A DNA stretch of 64,000 nt from Bradyrhizobium sp. CCH5-F6 (GTDB taxonomy: Bacteria; Pseudomonadota; Alphaproteobacteria; Rhizobiales; Xanthobacteraceae). The stretch lies in contig NZ_LSIC01000145.1 in assembly GCF_001556045.1 (NCBI RefSeq), positions 1-64,000 on the forward strand, written 5' to 3'. Below the pieces are notes generated by a model that did no database searches, had not been told where the DNA came from, and saw nothing but the letters and a program-made list of their open reading frames with translations. Both the position numbers and the translations under genes were made by a program. Of the stretch, positions 48,053 through 59,873 are shown piece after piece. Every line of letters starts with the position of its first letter. The stretch's first letter is position 1.

Positions 48053-48664
48053 ATGTCCGTTCGCCGATTAGCACCGAAGGAAGTCCAGCCCGCGAGCTTT
48101 GCGTTCACGGACGAGAACCTCGCATTCGCGCGTCAGCAGATCGCGAAATATCCGGCCGGCCGCCAGGCGTCCGCCGTCATCGCCATTCTCTGGCGGGCGC
48201 AGGAGCAGAACGACGGCTGGGTCTCGGAAGCCGCGATCCGCGTCATCGCCGACATGCTCGACATGCCCTATATCCGTGTGCTGGAAGTCGCGACCTTCTA
48301 CACGATGTTCCAGCTCGCCCCCGTCGGCAAGAAGGCCCACGTCCAGGTCTGCGGCACCACGCCGTGCCGGCTGCGCGGCGCCGAGGATCTGATCCACGTC
48401 TGCGAGCACCGCATCCATCACGAGCCTTTCCATCTCTCCAAGGACGGCAATTTCAGCTGGGAAGAGGTGGAGTGCCTGGGCGCCTGCGTGAACGCGCCGA
48501 TGGTCATGATCGGCAAGGATACCTATGAGGACCTGACCAAGGAGAGCTTTGGCAAGGTGCTCGACGGTTTCGCTTCGGGCAATCCGCCCAAGCCGGGCCC
48601 GCAGAACGGCCGCCAGTTCTCGGCGCCGATCACCGGGCCGACCACGCTGAAGGAGGTCACATGA
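48053..48664 (+). CDS. nuoE: NADH-quinone oxidoreductase subunit E (N1a cluster)
   Basis: A 203-residue thioredoxin-like subunit of the NADH dehydrogenase module that binds the [2Fe-2S] cluster N1a. Ligands are C100 and C105 (CGTTPC) and C141 and C145 (CLGAC). Helical N-terminal part up to about 90, C-terminal Pro-rich tail. It overlaps the next gene at ATGA (48661-48664), supporting translational coupling. Confidence 0.97.
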   Translation: MSVRRLAPKEVQPASFAFTDENLAFARQQIAKYPAGRQASAVIAILWRAQEQNDGWVSEAAIRVIADMLDMPYIRVLEVATFYTMFQLAPVGKKAHVQVCGTTPCRLRGAEDLIHVCEHRIHHEPFHLSKDGNFSWEEVECLGACVNAPMVMIGKDTYEDLTKESFGKVLDGFASGNPPKPGPQNGRQFSAPITGPTTLKEVT

Positions 48665-48864
48665 TGCGTGATCTCATCGCAAACGGAGGGACCGCGGCCG
48701 TGAAGAAATGGGGCTTCGTCGCCATGCACGCCGCGGTCGCGGCTACCTTCATGTTCCTGCTGCAGCGTTTCTTCATGAACGCGTCTCAGGAGACCAGTCT
48801 GCTCTGGGCGCTGTTCTTCGCTGCCTGCGCCGCCGGACTTGCCTACAAGCAGTCCATTCGTTGA
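48661..48864 (+). CDS. 67-residue two-helix membrane protein within the nuo operon
   Basis: A small protein with a polar N-terminus ([18 protein letters not shown]), a first transmembrane segment at about 17-38 and a second at about 46-62. It overlaps nuoE by four bases and has AAGGAGG just upstream, and nuoF begins 15 bases later, so it is firmly embedded in the operon. It does not match a core subunit or the known alphaproteobacterial accessory subunits I recall (for example the NDUFS4, NDUFS6 and NDUFA12 homologues, which are soluble). A role as a supernumerary subunit or assembly factor at the membrane arm is inferred from position alone. ATG 48664 is an alternative start. Confidence 0.75.
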   Translation: MMRDLIANGGTAAVKKWGFVAMHAAVAATFMFLLQRFFMNASQETSLLWALFFAACAAGLAYKQSIR

Positions 48865-48879
48865 TCGGAAAGCACTGAC

Positions 48880-50205
48880 ATGCTCGAGGACAAGGACCGC
48901 ATCTTCAAGAACCTCTACGGCCTCCACGATTGGGGGCTCGAGGGTGCGCGGCGCCGCGGCGCCTGGGACGGTACCAAGAACATCATCGACAAGGGCCGCG
49001 ACTGGATCATCAACGAGATGAAGGCCTCGGGCCTGCGCGGCCGTGGCGGCGCCGGCTTCCCGACCGGCCTGAAATGGTCCTTCATGCCGAAGGAATCGAC
49101 CGACGGCCGGCCGAGCTACCTCGTCGTCAACGCCGACGAGTCCGAGCCCGGGACCTGCAAGGATCGCGAGATCATGCGGCACGATCCGCATCTGTTGATC
49201 GAGGGCTGCCTGATCGCTAGCTGCGCGATGAACGCGCACACCTGCTACATCTACGTCCGCGGCGAGTTCATTCGCGAGCGCGAGCATCTCCAGGCCGCGA
49301 TCGATCAGGCCTATGACGCCAAGCTGGTCGGCAAGGACAACGTCAATGGCTGGCCGTTCGACATCTACGTCGCCCACGGCGCCGGCGCCTATATCTGCGG
49401 CGAGGAGACCGCGCTGCTCGAAAGCCTGGAAGGCAAGAAGGGCCAGCCGCGTTTGAAGCCGCCGTTCCCGGCCAATGTCGGCTTGTTCGGCTGTCCGACC
49501 ACCGTCAACAATGTCGAGTCCATCGCGGTCGCGCCGGACATCCTGCGCCGCGGCGCAGCCTGGTTCGCCGGCATCGGCCGTCCGAACAATGTCGGCACCA
49601 AGCTGTTCTGCATCTCCGGCCATGTCGAGCGTCCCTGCAACGTCGAAGAGGCCATGGGCATCCCGTTCCGGGAACTGGTCGAGAAGCATTGCGGCGGCAT
49701 TCGCGGCGGCTGGGACAATCTCAAGGCCGTGATCCCCGGCGGCTCGTCGGTGCGCATGGTGCCGGCCGAGCAGATCATCGACACGCCGATGGATTTCGAC
49801 TCTTTGAGCAAGCTGCGCTCGGGCCTCGGCACCGCCGCCGTGATCGTGATGGACAAGTCCACCGACCTGATCCGCGCGATTGCCCGCATCTCCTATTTCT
49901 ACAAGCATGAGAGCTGCGGCCAGTGCACGCCCTGCCGCGAGGGCACCGGCTGGATGTGGCGCGTACTCACTCGCATGGCCGAAGGCCGCGCCCACAAGCG
50001 CGAGATTGACATGCTGCTCGAGGTGACGAAGCAGGTCGAAGGCCACACCATCTGCGCGCTCGGCGACGCAGCCGCATGGCCGATCCAGGGCCTGATCACG
50101 CATTTCCGTCACGAGATCGAAGCGCGCATCGACCAGTATTCGCATAAGGCCGACATCGACGATATCGGCGTCCGCGATCCCGTGAACATGGTCGCGGCGG
50201 AGTAA
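48880..50205 (+). CDS. nuoF: NADH-quinone oxidoreductase subunit F (NADH/FMN site, N3)
   Basis: A 441-residue subunit that binds NADH, FMN and cluster N3. Glycine-rich NADH loop [16 protein letters not shown] (51-66), FMN site [10 protein letters not shown] and [20 protein letters not shown] are intact, and the N3 ligand motif is [15 protein letters not shown]. It starts 15 bases after the small membrane protein gene and ends five bases before nuoG. Confidence 0.98.
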   Translation: MLEDKDRIFKNLYGLHDWGLEGARRRGAWDGTKNIIDKGRDWIINEMKASGLRGRGGAGFPTGLKWSFMPKESTDGRPSYLVVNADESEPGTCKDREIMRHDPHLLIEGCLIASCAMNAHTCYIYVRGEFIREREHLQAAIDQAYDAKLVGKDNVNGWPFDIYVAHGAGAYICGEETALLESLEGKKGQPRLKPPFPANVGLFGCPTTVNNVESIAVAPDILRRGAAWFAGIGRPNNVGTKLFCISGHVERPCNVEEAMGIPFRELVEKHCGGIRGGWDNLKAVIPGGSSVRMVPAEQIIDTPMDFDSLSKLRSGLGTAAVIVMDKSTDLIRAIARISYFYKHESCGQCTPCREGTGWMWRVLTRMAEGRAHKREIDMLLEVTKQVEGHTICALGDAAAWPIQGLITHFRHEIEARIDQYSHKADIDDIGVRDPVNMVAAE

Positions 50206-50210
50206 GAGAC

Positions 50211-52286
50211 ATGACCAAGCTCATCATCGACGGCAAAGAGATCGATGTCCCCGCCGAGTACACGCTGCTTCAGGCGTGCGAAGCGGCCGGCGCCGAGATC
50301 CCGCGCTTCTGCTATCATGAGCGGCTGTCGATCGCCGGCAATTGCCGGATGTGCCTCGTCGAGGTGAAGGGCGGCCCGAAGCCGGTCGCGAGCTGCGCAT
50401 GGGGCGTGCGCGACTGCCGTCCGGGCCCGAAGGGTGAGCCTCCGGAGATATCGACCCGTTCGCCGATGGTGAAGAAGGCACGCGAAGGCGTGATGGAATT
50501 CCTTCTCATCAACCATCCGCTGGATTGCCCGATCTGCGACCAGGGCGGCGAGTGCGACCTGCAGGACCAGGCGATGGGCTATGGTGTCGACACCAGCCGC
50601 TTCGCCGAGAACAAGCGCGCGGTCGAGGACAAATATCTCGGCGCGCTGGTCAAGACCTCGATGAACCGCTGCATCCAGTGCACGCGCTGCGTCCGCTTCT
50701 CGGCGGAAGTCGCCGGCGCGCCCGAGATGGGCGCCACCGGCCGCGGCGAGGACATGGAGATCACGACCTATCTCGAGCATGCGCTGACGTCGGAATTGCA
50801 GGGCAACCTCGTCGACATCTGCCCGGTCGGCGCGCTGACCTCGAAGCCCTATGCCTTCGCTGCGCGCCCCTGGGAGCTCGGCAAGACCCAGTCGATCGAC
50901 GTGATGGACGGCCTGGGATCGGCCATCCGCGTCGACACCCGCGGCCGCGAGGTGATGCGTATCCTGCCGCGCATCAATGAGGCCGTGAACGAGGAGTGGA
51001 TCTCCGACAAGACCCGCCACATCGTCGACGGCCTGCGCACCCAGCGCCTCGACCGTCCCTATATCCGCGAAGCCGGCAAGCTGCGCGCGGCGAGCTGGCC
51101 CGAGGCCTTCGCTGCCATCGCTTCCAAGGCCGCGCGCACCGACGGCAAGCGCATCGGCGCGATCGCCGGCGATCTCGCCGGCGTCGAGGAGATGTTCGCG
51201 CTGAAGGATCTGCTGGCCAAGTTTGGCTCTGCCAATCTGGCGGTGCAGGGCGGCGATGCCTTCGATCCGGCGCTCGGCCGCGGCTCCTACATCTTCAATC
51301 CGACGCTCGCCGGCATCGAGCAGGCCGACGCGCTGCTCATCATCGGCGCCAATCCGCGCAAGGAAGCGGCCGTGTTCAACGCCCGCATCCGCAAGCGCTG
51401 GCGCGCCGGCGACTTCAAGGTCGGCGTGATCGGCGCCAAGGCCGATCTCACCTACGATTACGACCATCTCGGCGCGGGCACCGACACGCTCGGCGAGCTC
51501 GCGGCCGGCAAGCACTCCTTCATGGACGTGCTGAAGAACGCCAAGCACCCGATCATCCTGGTCGGCGGGGGCGCCGCCTCGCGTCACGACGGCGCGGCGG
51601 TTCTGGCGGTCGCAGCCAAGCTCGCGCTCGACGTCGGCGCGGTGAAGGAAGGCTGGAACGGTTTTGGCGTGCTGCACGAGACCGCCTCGCGCGTCGGTGC
51701 GCTCGACGTCGGCTTCTCCGCCACGGCGGGCGGGCTCAACGCCGCGCAGATGACCACGTTCGGCACGCTGGACCTCCTGTTCCTGCTCGGGGCCGACGAA
51801 ATCAAGGCGCCGGACGGCACCTTCGTGGTCTATATCGGCACCCATGGCGACCGCGGCGCGCACCGCGCCGACGTCATCCTGCCGGCAGCCGCCTACACCG
51901 AGAAGTCCGCGATTTACGTCAACACCGAGGGCCGCGTGCAGATGACCGGCCGCGCCGCGTTCCCGCCGGGCGAAGCCCGCGAAGACTGGGCGATCATCCG
52001 CGCGCTGTCGGAATCGCTGGGCAAGAAGCTCGGCTACGACTCGCTTGCGGCTCTGCGCCAAGCGATCTTCAAGGCCGTGCCGCATCTGATGCGTCTCGAC
52101 CAGATCGAGGCCGGCACCGCCGACCAGATCAGGAAGCTCGCAGGGAAGGGCGGCGCGCCGGAGAAGGCCCCGTTCAAGCCTCTGATCGAGGACTTCTACC
52201 TGACCAACCCAATCGCGCGTGCGTCTGCCGTGATGGCGGAATGCTCGCGCCTCGCCTCCGGGCACATGCTGACCGCAGCGGAGTGA
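50211..52286 (+). CDS. nuoG: NADH-quinone oxidoreductase subunit G
   Basis: A 691-residue subunit with the N-terminal [2Fe-2S] domain (N1b ligands C34, C45, C48, C62), then the His/Cys cluster region [19 protein letters not shown] (N5), then a [4Fe-4S] motif [13 protein letters not shown] with a later [10 protein letters not shown] (N4). A molybdopterin-oxidoreductase-like but cofactor-free domain makes up the rest. The length is typical of the alphaproteobacterial/mitochondrial NDUFS1 type. Confidence 0.97.
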   Translation: MTKLIIDGKEIDVPAEYTLLQACEAAGAEIPRFCYHERLSIAGNCRMCLVEVKGGPKPVASCAWGVRDCRPGPKGEPPEISTRSPMVKKAREGVMEFLLINHPLDCPICDQGGECDLQDQAMGYGVDTSRFAENKRAVEDKYLGALVKTSMNRCIQCTRCVRFSAEVAGAPEMGATGRGEDMEITTYLEHALTSELQGNLVDICPVGALTSKPYAFAARPWELGKTQSIDVMDGLGSAIRVDTRGREVMRILPRINEAVNEEWISDKTRHIVDGLRTQRLDRPYIREAGKLRAASWPEAFAAIASKAARTDGKRIGAIAGDLAGVEEMFALKDLLAKFGSANLAVQGGDAFDPALGRGSYIFNPTLAGIEQADALLIIGANPRKEAAVFNARIRKRWRAGDFKVGVIGAKADLTYDYDHLGAGTDTLGELAAGKHSFMDVLKNAKHPIILVGGGAASRHDGAAVLAVAAKLALDVGAVKEGWNGFGVLHETASRVGALDVGFSATAGGLNAAQMTTFGTLDLLFLLGADEIKAPDGTFVVYIGTHGDRGAHRADVILPAAAYTEKSAIYVNTEGRVQMTGRAAFPPGEAREDWAIIRALSESLGKKLGYDSLAALRQAIFKAVPHLMRLDQIEAGTADQIRKLAGKGGAPEKAPFKPLIEDFYLTNPIARASAVMAECSRLASGHMLTAAE

Positions 52287-52296
52287 GCGTGATCTG

Positions 52297-53364
52297 ATGG
52301 AATTCTTCGAAAGCGCATTCTGGACCGGGTTCCTCTGGCCGCTGATCATCATGGTCGCGCAGAGCGTCCTGGTGCTCGTCGTCCTCCTGGTCGCGATCGC
52401 CTACATCCTGCTCGCCGACCGCAAGATCTGGGCGGCGGTGCAGATCCGTCGCGGTCCGAACGTGGTCGGCCCGTGGGGCCTGCTGCAATCCTTCGCGGAC
52501 CTTTTGAAGTTCGTGCTGAAGGAGCCGATCATTCCGGCCGGCGCCAACAAGGGCGTGTTCCTGCTGGCGCCGCTGGTGTCGTGTGTGCTCGCGCTTGCCG
52601 CCTGGGCGGTGATCCCGACCAATCTCGGCTGGGTGATCGCCGACATCAATGTCGGCATCCTCTTCATCTTCGCGATCTCGTCGCTGTCGATCTACGGCAT
52701 CATCATGGCCGGCTGGTCGTCAAACTCGAAATATCCGTTCCTGGCCGCGCTGCGTTCGGCGGCGCAGATGGTGTCCTACGAGGTCTCGATCGGCTTCGTC
52801 ATCATCACGGTGCTGCTCTGCGCCGGCACGCTGAACCTCACGGCCGTGGTCGAGGCCCAGCACACGCGCGGCCTCGCCAGCCTGATCGGTCTGCCGCAGC
52901 TCACGATCCTGAACTGGTACGTCTGGCCGCTGTTCCCGATGTTCGTGGTATTCTACGTCTCGGCGCTGGCGGAGACCAACCGTCCGCCCTTCGACCTCGT
53001 CGAAGCCGAATCCGAGCTCGTGGCCGGCTTCATGGTCGAATACGGCTCGACCCCGTATCTGCTGTTCATGCTCGGCGAGTATGTCGCGATCGTCACGATG
53101 TGCGCGATGGCGACGATCCTGTTCCTCGGGGGCTGGCTGCCGCCGGTGGACCTGCCGCCCTTCAACTGGGTGCCGGGGATCATCTGGTTCTCGCTGAAGC
53201 TGTTCTTCATGTTCTTCCTGTTCGCGATGGCGAAGGCGATTGTGCCCCGCTACCGCTACGATCAACTGATGCGCCTCGGCTGGAAGGTGTTCCTGCCGCT
53301 GTCGCTGGCGATGGTGATCGTGGTGGCCGGCGTGCTGCATTTCGCCGGCATCGCGCCGAAGTGA
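52297..53364 (+). CDS. nuoH: NADH-quinone oxidoreductase subunit H
   Basis: A 355-residue membrane subunit with eight transmembrane helices that forms the quinone tunnel at the junction of the two arms. Landmarks are the loop [21 protein letters not shown] (35-55) and the acidic [23 protein letters not shown] loop near the middle, both involved in proton coupling. It follows nuoG by ten bases. Confidence 0.98.
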   Translation: MEFFESAFWTGFLWPLIIMVAQSVLVLVVLLVAIAYILLADRKIWAAVQIRRGPNVVGPWGLLQSFADLLKFVLKEPIIPAGANKGVFLLAPLVSCVLALAAWAVIPTNLGWVIADINVGILFIFAISSLSIYGIIMAGWSSNSKYPFLAALRSAAQMVSYEVSIGFVIITVLLCAGTLNLTAVVEAQHTRGLASLIGLPQLTILNWYVWPLFPMFVVFYVSALAETNRPPFDLVEAESELVAGFMVEYGSTPYLLFMLGEYVAIVTMCAMATILFLGGWLPPVDLPPFNWVPGIIWFSLKLFFMFFLFAMAKAIVPRYRYDQLMRLGWKVFLPLSLAMVIVVAGVLHFAGIAPK

Positions 53365-53372
53365 GGGCCGTC

Positions 53373-53867
53373 ATGGGTATCAACATCAACGCCACTGCAC
53401 GCTCGCTTCTGCTGTCGGAATTCGTCTCGGCGTTCTTCCTCGCCATGCGCTATTTCTTCCAGCCGAAGCCGACGCTGAACTATCCGTTCGAGAAGGGCCC
53501 GATCTCGCCGCGCTTCCGCGGAGAGCACGCGCTGCGCCGCTATCCGAACGGCGAGGAACGCTGCATCGCCTGCAAGCTGTGCGAGGCCGTCTGCCCGGCG
53601 CAGGCCATCACCATCGAGGCCGGCCCGCGCCGCAACGACGGCACCCGCCGCACGGTGCGCTACGACATCGACATGGTGAAGTGCATCTATTGCGGCCTCT
53701 GCCAGGAGGCCTGTCCTGTGGACGCCATCGTCGAAGGCCCGAACTTCGAGTTCGCGACCGAGACCCGCGAGGAACTGTTCTATGACAAGGCCAAGCTGCT
53801 CGCCAACGGCGATCGCTGGGAACGCGAGATCGCGAAAGCGATCGAGCTCGACGCGCCGTACCGGTGA
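53373..53867 (+). CDS. nuoI: NADH-quinone oxidoreductase subunit I (N6a/N6b)
   Basis: A 164-residue ferredoxin-like subunit with two [4Fe-4S] motifs: C64, C67, C70 and C74; C104, C107, C110 and C114. It carries clusters N6a and N6b between N5 and N2. An amphipathic N-terminal helix anchors it at the membrane. It begins eight bases after nuoH and ends nine before nuoJ. Confidence 0.98.
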   Translation: MGININATARSLLLSEFVSAFFLAMRYFFQPKPTLNYPFEKGPISPRFRGEHALRRYPNGEERCIACKLCEAVCPAQAITIEAGPRRNDGTRRTVRYDIDMVKCIYCGLCQEACPVDAIVEGPNFEFATETREELFYDKAKLLANGDRWEREIAKAIELDAPYR

Positions 53868-53876
53868 GGTGAGGGC

Positions 53877-54515
53877 ATGATCCTTCCCGCGCTGTTCTTC
53901 TATCTGTTCGCCGGCGTCTGCGTCGCCTCGGCGGTGATGGTGATTGTCTCACGCAATCCCGTGCACTCCGTGCTGTACCTGATCCTGGCCTTCGTCAACG
54001 CCTCCGGCCTGTTCGTGCTGATGGGCGCCGAATTCCTCGGCATGATGCTGATCGTCGTCTATGTCGGCGCGGTCGCGGTGCTGTTCCTGTTCGTGATCAT
54101 GATGCTCGACGTCGACTTCCTCGAGCTGCGCGAGGGCTTCATCGAATACCTGCCGGTCGGCCTCGTGATCGGCGGCATCTTCCTGTTCGAGCTGCTGCTC
54201 ACCGTCGGCTTCTGGGTCATCAACCCCGGCGTCTCCAAGACGATCACGGCGGCGATCCCGGCCAATGTCAGCAACACCGAGGCGCTCGGCCTCGTGCTCT
54301 ATACGAAGTACATCCACTACTTCCAGCTCTCCGGCATGGTGCTCCTGGTCGCCATGATCGGCGCCATCGTGCTGACGCTGCGCCACAAGGCGAGCGTGAA
54401 GCGGCAGGACATCAACGTTCAGAACGCGCGCACGCCCGAGATGGCGATGGCGATGCGCAAGGTGGCGCCGGGGCAGGGGCTCTCGGATGCCGACGCGGCG
54501 GAGTGGGTGAAATGA
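53877..54515 (+). CDS. nuoJ: NADH-quinone oxidoreductase subunit J
   Basis: A 212-residue membrane subunit with five transmembrane helices. The conserved [19 protein letters not shown] helix (about 61-79) contains the pi-bulge region used in coupling quinone reduction to proton pumping. The C-terminus is polar with an Ala/Met-rich extension. Its stop codon overlaps nuoK (ATGA). Confidence 0.97.
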   Translation: MILPALFFYLFAGVCVASAVMVIVSRNPVHSVLYLILAFVNASGLFVLMGAEFLGMMLIVVYVGAVAVLFLFVIMMLDVDFLELREGFIEYLPVGLVIGGIFLFELLLTVGFWVINPGVSKTITAAIPANVSNTEALGLVLYTKYIHYFQLSGMVLLVAMIGAIVLTLRHKASVKRQDINVQNARTPEMAMAMRKVAPGQGLSDADAAEWVK

Positions 54516-54820
54516 CGATCGGGCTCGGACATTATCTGGCGGTCGGCGCGATCCTGTTCACGCTCGGGATTCTCGGCATCTTCCTGAACCGCAAGAACAT
54601 CATCGTCATCCTGATGTCGATCGAGCTGATCCTGCTCTCGGTCAACATCAACCTCGTCGCGTTCTCGACCTTCCTCGGCGACATCGTCGGCCAGGTCTTC
54701 GCGCTGCTGGTGCTGACGGTTGCGGCCGCTGAAGCCGCGATCGGTCTCGCCATCCTGGTGGTCTATTTCCGCAACCGCGGCTCGATCGCGGTTGAGGACG
54801 TCAATCTGATGAAGGGCTGA
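54512..54820 (+). CDS. nuoK: NADH-quinone oxidoreductase subunit K
   Basis: A 102-residue subunit with three transmembrane helices and the two membrane-buried glutamates of the family (MSIELIL near residue 36 and [11 protein letters not shown] near residue 72). It overlaps nuoJ by four bases and ends eight bases before nuoL. Confidence 0.97.
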   Translation: MTIGLGHYLAVGAILFTLGILGIFLNRKNIIVILMSIELILLSVNINLVAFSTFLGDIVGQVFALLVLTVAAAEAAIGLAILVVYFRNRGSIAVEDVNLMKG

Positions 54821-54828
54821 GCTCTCAA

Positions 54829-56904
54829 ATGGTTCAGGCAATCGTTTTCCTGCCTCTGCTCGGCGCCATTCTGGCCGGCTTGATCGCGCTGTTCGGCGCG
54901 CATGCCCGCAACCCCTCGGGCGACGAGGTCGAGCATCATGGCGATCATGGCCACGGCGCCCATGCCTCGACGGCCCATGACGCCCATGACCACGATGAAC
55001 ACGGTCACGACGACCACGGCCATGGTCCGACCGAGCCGCCCGCGGCCGGTTCGCGCGCGGCCGAGCTGATCACGACGGCGCTGCTGTTCGTCTCGGCGGC
55101 ACTGTCCTGGATGACGCTGGTCGACGTCGGCTTCATGCATCACGACTACAGGATCCAGCTGCTGCCCTGGATCTTCTCCGGCGACCTCCAGGTATGGTGG
55201 ACGCTGCGCGTCGACACGCTCACCGCCGTGATGCTGGTGGTGGTCACGACCGTGTCCTCGCTCGTGCACCTCTATTCCATCGGCTATATGGACGAGGATC
55301 CGAACCGGCCGCGCTTCTTCGGCTATCTCAGCCTGTTCACCTTCGCCATGCTGATGCTCGTGACCGCGGACAACCTCGTCCAGCTGTTCTTCGGCTGGGA
55401 AGGCGTGGGTCTGGCGAGCTACCTCCTGATCGGCTTCTGGTACCAGAAGCCGTCGGCGAACGCGGCGGCGATCAAGGCCTTCGTGGTCAACCGCGTCGGC
55501 GATTTCGGCTTTGCGCTCGGCATCTTCGCGATCTTCATGCTGGCCGGCTCGACCGATTTCGAGACCATCTTCCATGCGGCGCCCAGCCTCACCGGCAAGA
55601 CCATCAATTTCCTCGGCTGGCACGCCGACGCGCTGACCCTGACCTGTCTCCTCCTGTTCATGGGCGCGATGGGCAAGTCGGCGCAGTTCCTGCTGCACAC
55701 CTGGTTGCCGGACGCGATGGAAGGCCCGACCCCGGTCTCCGCGCTGATCCACGCCGCGACCATGGTCACCGCCGGCGTCTTCATGGTGGCGCGCCTGTCG
55801 CCGCTGTTCGAGCTCGCTCCGAATGCGCAGGCCGTCGTGATGTTCTTCGGCGCCACCACGGCGTTCTTCGCCGCGACCATCGGCCTCGTCCAGAACGACA
55901 TCAAACGCATCGTCGCGTACTCGACCTGTTCGCAGCTCGGCTACATGTTCGTGGCGATGGGGGCAGGGGCCTACTCGGTCGGCATGTTCCACCTGTTCAC
56001 GCATGCCTTCTTCAAGGCGCTGCTGTTCTTGGGGAGCGGCTCGGTGATCTACGCGATGCACCACGAGCAGGACATCCGCAACATGGGCGGCCTCTGGAAG
56101 AAGATCCCCTACACCTATGCGGTGATGGTGGTCGGCACGCTGGCGCTGACCGGCTTCCCGCTCACCGCCGGCTACTTCTCCAAGGACGCGATCATCGAAG
56201 CGGCCTACGCCTCGCACAATCCGTTCGGGGTCTACGGCTTCCTGATGACGGTCGTCGCCGCGGGCCTGACCTCGTTCTACTCCTGGCGCCTGATCTTCAA
56301 GACGTTCCACGGCGAGCCTCATGACGAGCATCACTACGAGGCCGCGCACGAGGCCCCGATCTGGATGCTGATCCCGATCGGCGTGCTCGCCATCGGCTCG
56401 TTCGTGGCGGGTCTGCCGTTCAAGGAGCTGTTCGCCGGCCACGGCATCGAGGAGTTCTTCCGCGAGTCCCTGAAGATGAACCCGCACATCATCGAGGAGA
56501 TGCATCACATCCCGCAGGCTATCGCCTTCCTGCCGACGGTGATGATGGTGCTCGGCTTCCTGGTGTCCTACCTGTTCTACATCCGCCGGCCCTATTTGCC
56601 GGTCGAGCTCGCGAACACGCAGCCGATGCTGTACAAGTTCCTGCTCAACAAATGGTACTTCGACGAGCTCTACGACGTCATCTTCGTCCGTCCGGCGAAG
56701 TGGCTCGGCTATCAGCTCTGGAAGAAGGGCGACGGCTTCGTCATCGACGGCTTCGGCCCCGACGGCGTCTCGGCCCGCGTGCTGGACGTCACCCGCAACG
56801 TCGTGAAGATACAGACCGGCTATCTCTATCACTACGCATTCGCCATGCTGATCGGCGCCGCCGGCCTGATCACCTGGTTCATGTTCGGCTTTGGAGGCCA
56901 GTAA
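54829..56904 (+). CDS. nuoL: NADH-quinone oxidoreductase subunit L with His-rich insertion
   Basis: A 691-residue antiporter-like subunit at the distal end of the membrane arm with about 16 transmembrane segments and the long lateral helix near the C-terminus. The proton-channel Glu/Lys set is in place ([52 protein letters not shown] in parts). A His/Asp/Gly-rich stretch containing 12 His sits at residues 36-66, between the first and second helices. Most NuoL proteins have a short neutral loop there. This is unusual and could bind divalent metal or respond to pH. Confidence 0.97.
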   Translation: MVQAIVFLPLLGAILAGLIALFGAHARNPSGDEVEHHGDHGHGAHASTAHDAHDHDEHGHDDHGHGPTEPPAAGSRAAELITTALLFVSAALSWMTLVDVGFMHHDYRIQLLPWIFSGDLQVWWTLRVDTLTAVMLVVVTTVSSLVHLYSIGYMDEDPNRPRFFGYLSLFTFAMLMLVTADNLVQLFFGWEGVGLASYLLIGFWYQKPSANAAAIKAFVVNRVGDFGFALGIFAIFMLAGSTDFETIFHAAPSLTGKTINFLGWHADALTLTCLLLFMGAMGKSAQFLLHTWLPDAMEGPTPVSALIHAATMVTAGVFMVARLSPLFELAPNAQAVVMFFGATTAFFAATIGLVQNDIKRIVAYSTCSQLGYMFVAMGAGAYSVGMFHLFTHAFFKALLFLGSGSVIYAMHHEQDIRNMGGLWKKIPYTYAVMVVGTLALTGFPLTAGYFSKDAIIEAAYASHNPFGVYGFLMTVVAAGLTSFYSWRLIFKTFHGEPHDEHHYEAAHEAPIWMLIPIGVLAIGSFVAGLPFKELFAGHGIEEFFRESLKMNPHIIEEMHHIPQAIAFLPTVMMVLGFLVSYLFYIRRPYLPVELANTQPMLYKFLLNKWYFDELYDVIFVRPAKWLGYQLWKKGDGFVIDGFGPDGVSARVLDVTRNVVKIQTGYLYHYAFAMLIGAAGLITWFMFGFGGQ

Positions 56905-58413
56905 ATGACGACCTGGCCCATTCTTTCGGTCACGACCTTCCTGCCGCTGGTCGGCGCGCTGATCGTCTATCTCAGCCGCGGCGATGACGAGGCGGCCAGG
57001 CGCAACTCGCGCTGGATCGCGCTCTGGACCACGCTGATCACCTTCGCGGTGTCGGTGATCCTGGTCATGCGCTTCGACCCATCGAACCCCGACTTCCAGT
57101 TCGTCGAGAAGGCGAACTGGCTCGCGACCGGCATCACCTATCACATGGGCGTCGACGGCATCTCGCTGCCGCTCGTGATCCTCACCACCGCCGTGATGCC
57201 GTTCTGCATCATCGCGAGCTGGAAGGCGATCACCAACCGCGTCCGCGAATACATGATGGCGTTCCTGATCCTGGAAACGCTGATGATCGGCACCTTCTCG
57301 GCGCTCGATCTCGTGCTGTTCTACCTGTTCTTCGAAGGCGGCCTGATCCCGATGTTCCTGATCATCGGCGTCTGGGGCGGGCCGCGCCGGGTCTATGCGT
57401 CCTTCAAGTTCTTCCTCTACACGCTGCTCGGCTCGGTCCTGATGCTGCTCGCCATCATGGCGCTGTACTGGAACGGCGGCACCACTGATATCCCGACCCT
57501 GATGCACACCGCCGTGCCGCGGTCCCTGCAGACCTGGGCGTGGCTGGCCTTCTTCGCCTCCTTCGCGGTGAAGATGCCGATGTGGCCGGTGCACACCTGG
57601 TTGCCCGATGCGCACGTCGAGGCGCCGACCGCGGGGTCCGTGGTCCTTGCCGCGATCCTCCTGAAGATGGGCGGCTACGGCTTCCTGCGCTTCTCGCTGC
57701 CGATGTTCCCGCTGGCCTCGCACGACTTCGCCCCGCTGGTCTTCACGCTCTCGGCCATCGCCATCATCTACACCTCGCTGGTGGCGTTGATGCAGGAGGA
57801 CATGAAGAAGCTGATCGCGTACTCGTCAGTGGCGCATATGGGCTTCGTCACCATGGGCATCTTCGCCGGCACCATGCAGGGCGTCGCCGGCGGCGTGTTC
57901 CAGATGATCTCGCACGGCATCGTCTCCGGCGCACTCTTCCTCTGCGTCGGCGTCGTCTACGACCGCCTGCATACCCGCGAGATCGCGGCCTATGGCGGCC
58001 TCGTCAACCGGATGCCGCTCTACGCGATGACCTTCATGGTCTTCACCATGGCCAATGTGGGCCTGCCCGGCACCAGCGGCTTCGTCGGCGAGTTCATGAC
58101 GCTGATCGGCACCTTCAAGGTCTCGATCCCGACCGCGTTCTTCGCCAGCTTCGGCGTGATCCTGTCGGCGGCCTATGCGCTGTGGCTCTACCGCAAGGTC
58201 GTGTTCGGCGCGCTGGTCAAGCCGTCGCTGGCGAATATGAAGGATCTCACCTTGCGAGAGTGCGTGATTCTGTTCCCGATGATCGCGCTGACGATCCTGT
58301 TCGGCGTCTATCCGAAGCCGGTGCTCGACATGTCGGCCGCCTCGGTTCAGCAACTCGTCAACAATTACAATACCGCCGTGACGGCCGTGAAGGCCGCCGC
58401 ACTGCTCCCGTGA
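56905..58413 (+). CDS. nuoM: NADH-quinone oxidoreductase subunit M
   Basis: A 502-residue antiporter-like proton-pumping subunit with 14 transmembrane helices. The conserved Glu lies in [10 protein letters not shown], and the lysine-bearing helix includes [26 protein letters not shown]. It follows nuoL directly with no gap. It is of usual length. Confidence 0.98.
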   Translation: MTTWPILSVTTFLPLVGALIVYLSRGDDEAARRNSRWIALWTTLITFAVSVILVMRFDPSNPDFQFVEKANWLATGITYHMGVDGISLPLVILTTAVMPFCIIASWKAITNRVREYMMAFLILETLMIGTFSALDLVLFYLFFEGGLIPMFLIIGVWGGPRRVYASFKFFLYTLLGSVLMLLAIMALYWNGGTTDIPTLMHTAVPRSLQTWAWLAFFASFAVKMPMWPVHTWLPDAHVEAPTAGSVVLAAILLKMGGYGFLRFSLPMFPLASHDFAPLVFTLSAIAIIYTSLVALMQEDMKKLIAYSSVAHMGFVTMGIFAGTMQGVAGGVFQMISHGIVSGALFLCVGVVYDRLHTREIAAYGGLVNRMPLYAMTFMVFTMANVGLPGTSGFVGEFMTLIGTFKVSIPTAFFASFGVILSAAYALWLYRKVVFGALVKPSLANMKDLTLRECVILFPMIALTILFGVYPKPVLDMSAASVQQLVNNYNTAVTAVKAAALLP

Positions 58414-58435
58414 TCGGGCAGATCAGGACATCGCC

Positions 58436-59872
58436 ATGAGCTTTGAGACTGCAGGATATCAACTGGCGCCGGTGCTGCCCGAGCTCGTGCTCGCGGTCGG
58501 CGCGATGGCGCTCCTGATGCTGGGAGCCTTTCGCGGGCAGGGGACGACCAAGACCGTCACCTCGCTGGCGGTGGTGCTGCTGATCGTGGTCGGCGCACTC
58601 GTCTACATGCAGCCCGCGGGCAAGCAGGTGACCTTCGGCGGCAGCTTCATCGTCGACGACTTCGCCCGCTTCATGAAGATCCTGGCCCTGATCGGCTCCG
58701 CCGTGACGCTGGTGCTGTCGACCGAGTTTCTGTCCGATCCGTCGCGGCGCATCTTCGAATACGCCATCCTGGTGCTGCTCTCGACCCTCGGGATGATGGT
58801 GCTGATCTCGGCCGGCGACCTGATCTCGCTCTATCTCGGCCTCGAACTGATGTCGCTGGCGCTCTACGTCGTGGCGGCCGCGAATCGCGACGACGCCAAG
58901 TCGACCGAAGCCGGCCTGAAGTATTTTGTCCTGGGCGCGCTGTCCTCGGGCATGCTTCTCTACGGCGCCTCGCTGATTTATGGTTTCACCGGCACGGTCA
59001 GCTTCACCGGCATCGCTGCGGCCGCGACGGTCTCGAATGTCGGCCTGCTGTTCGGCCTCGTCTTCCTGCTCGTCGGCCTCTGCTTCAAGGTCTCGGCCGT
59101 GCCGTTCCACATGTGGACGCCCGACGTCTACGAGGGCGCGCCGACCCCGGTCACCGCCTTCTTCGCCTCCGCGCCGAAGGTGGCCGCGCTCGCCGTCTTC
59201 ACCCGCGTTACGCTGACCGCATTCCCCGGCATCGTCTCGCAGTGGCAGCAGATCCTGGTGTTCGTGTCGATCGCCTCGATGGCGCTCGGCTCCTTCGCCG
59301 CGATCGGCCAGACCAACATCAAGCGCCTGATGGCCTATTCCTCGATCGGCCACATGGGCTTCGCGCTGGTCGGCCTGGCCTCCGGCACCGTCGAAGGCGC
59401 GCAGGGCGTCCTGATGTACATCGTGATCTACGTCGCGATGACGCTCGGCTCGTTCTCGGTTATCCTCGCCATGAAGCGCAACGGCCAGGCCGTGGAGCAG
59501 ATCAGCGATTTCGCTGGCCTGTCGCGCACCAATCCGCTGCTCGCCTTCATGTTCGCGATGCTGCTGTTCTCGCTCGCCGGCATCCCGCCGCTCGCCGGCT
59601 TCTTCGCCAAATGGTACGTGTTCGTCGCCGCCATCAAGGCCAATCTGTTCACGCTCGCCGTCATCGGCGTGCTGACCAGCGTGGTCGGCGCCTACTATTA
59701 TCTGGCCATCGTCAAGACGATGTATTTCGACGAGCCGGCCGGCCAGGTCGATCCGGTGCGCATCGAGGTGAGGACGGTGCTGGCGGTCGCGGGCCTGTTC
59801 AACCTGCTGTTCGCCGTGTTCGCAGGCCCGGTGGTGAGCGTCGCCTCCGCCGCCGCAAAGTCGCTGTTCTAG
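58436..59872 (+). CDS. nuoN: NADH-quinone oxidoreductase subunit N
   Basis: A 478-residue antiporter-like subunit that completes the three pump modules. Fourteen helices are visible; the typical FKVSAVPFHMWTPDVYEGAPTPVTAF segment (about 219-244 in pieces) and LMAYSSIGHMGFAL are present. It is the last complex I gene; birA begins one base after its stop. Confidence 0.98.
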   Translation: MSFETAGYQLAPVLPELVLAVGAMALLMLGAFRGQGTTKTVTSLAVVLLIVVGALVYMQPAGKQVTFGGSFIVDDFARFMKILALIGSAVTLVLSTEFLSDPSRRIFEYAILVLLSTLGMMVLISAGDLISLYLGLELMSLALYVVAAANRDDAKSTEAGLKYFVLGALSSGMLLYGASLIYGFTGTVSFTGIAAAATVSNVGLLFGLVFLLVGLCFKVSAVPFHMWTPDVYEGAPTPVTAFFASAPKVAALAVFTRVTLTAFPGIVSQWQQILVFVSIASMALGSFAAIGQTNIKRLMAYSSIGHMGFALVGLASGTVEGAQGVLMYIVIYVAMTLGSFSVILAMKRNGQAVEQISDFAGLSRTNPLLAFMFAMLLFSLAGIPPLAGFFAKWYVFVAAIKANLFTLAVIGVLTSVVGAYYYLAIVKTMYFDEPAGQVDPVRIEVRTVLAVAGLFNLLFAVFAGPVVSVASAAAKSLF

Positions 59873-59873
59873 G

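Noticed and set aside
50109..52352. A 747-codon minus-strand frame opposite nuoG
   Set aside because: Same composition artefact; nuoG on the plus strand has all expected cluster ligands.
54763..57723. A 986-codon open frame on the minus strand opposite nuoL-nuoM
   Set aside because: It mirrors the third-position GC bias of the nuo genes, is full of Arg, Asp, Glu, His and Gln with no fold-like pattern, and overlaps well-identified subunits.
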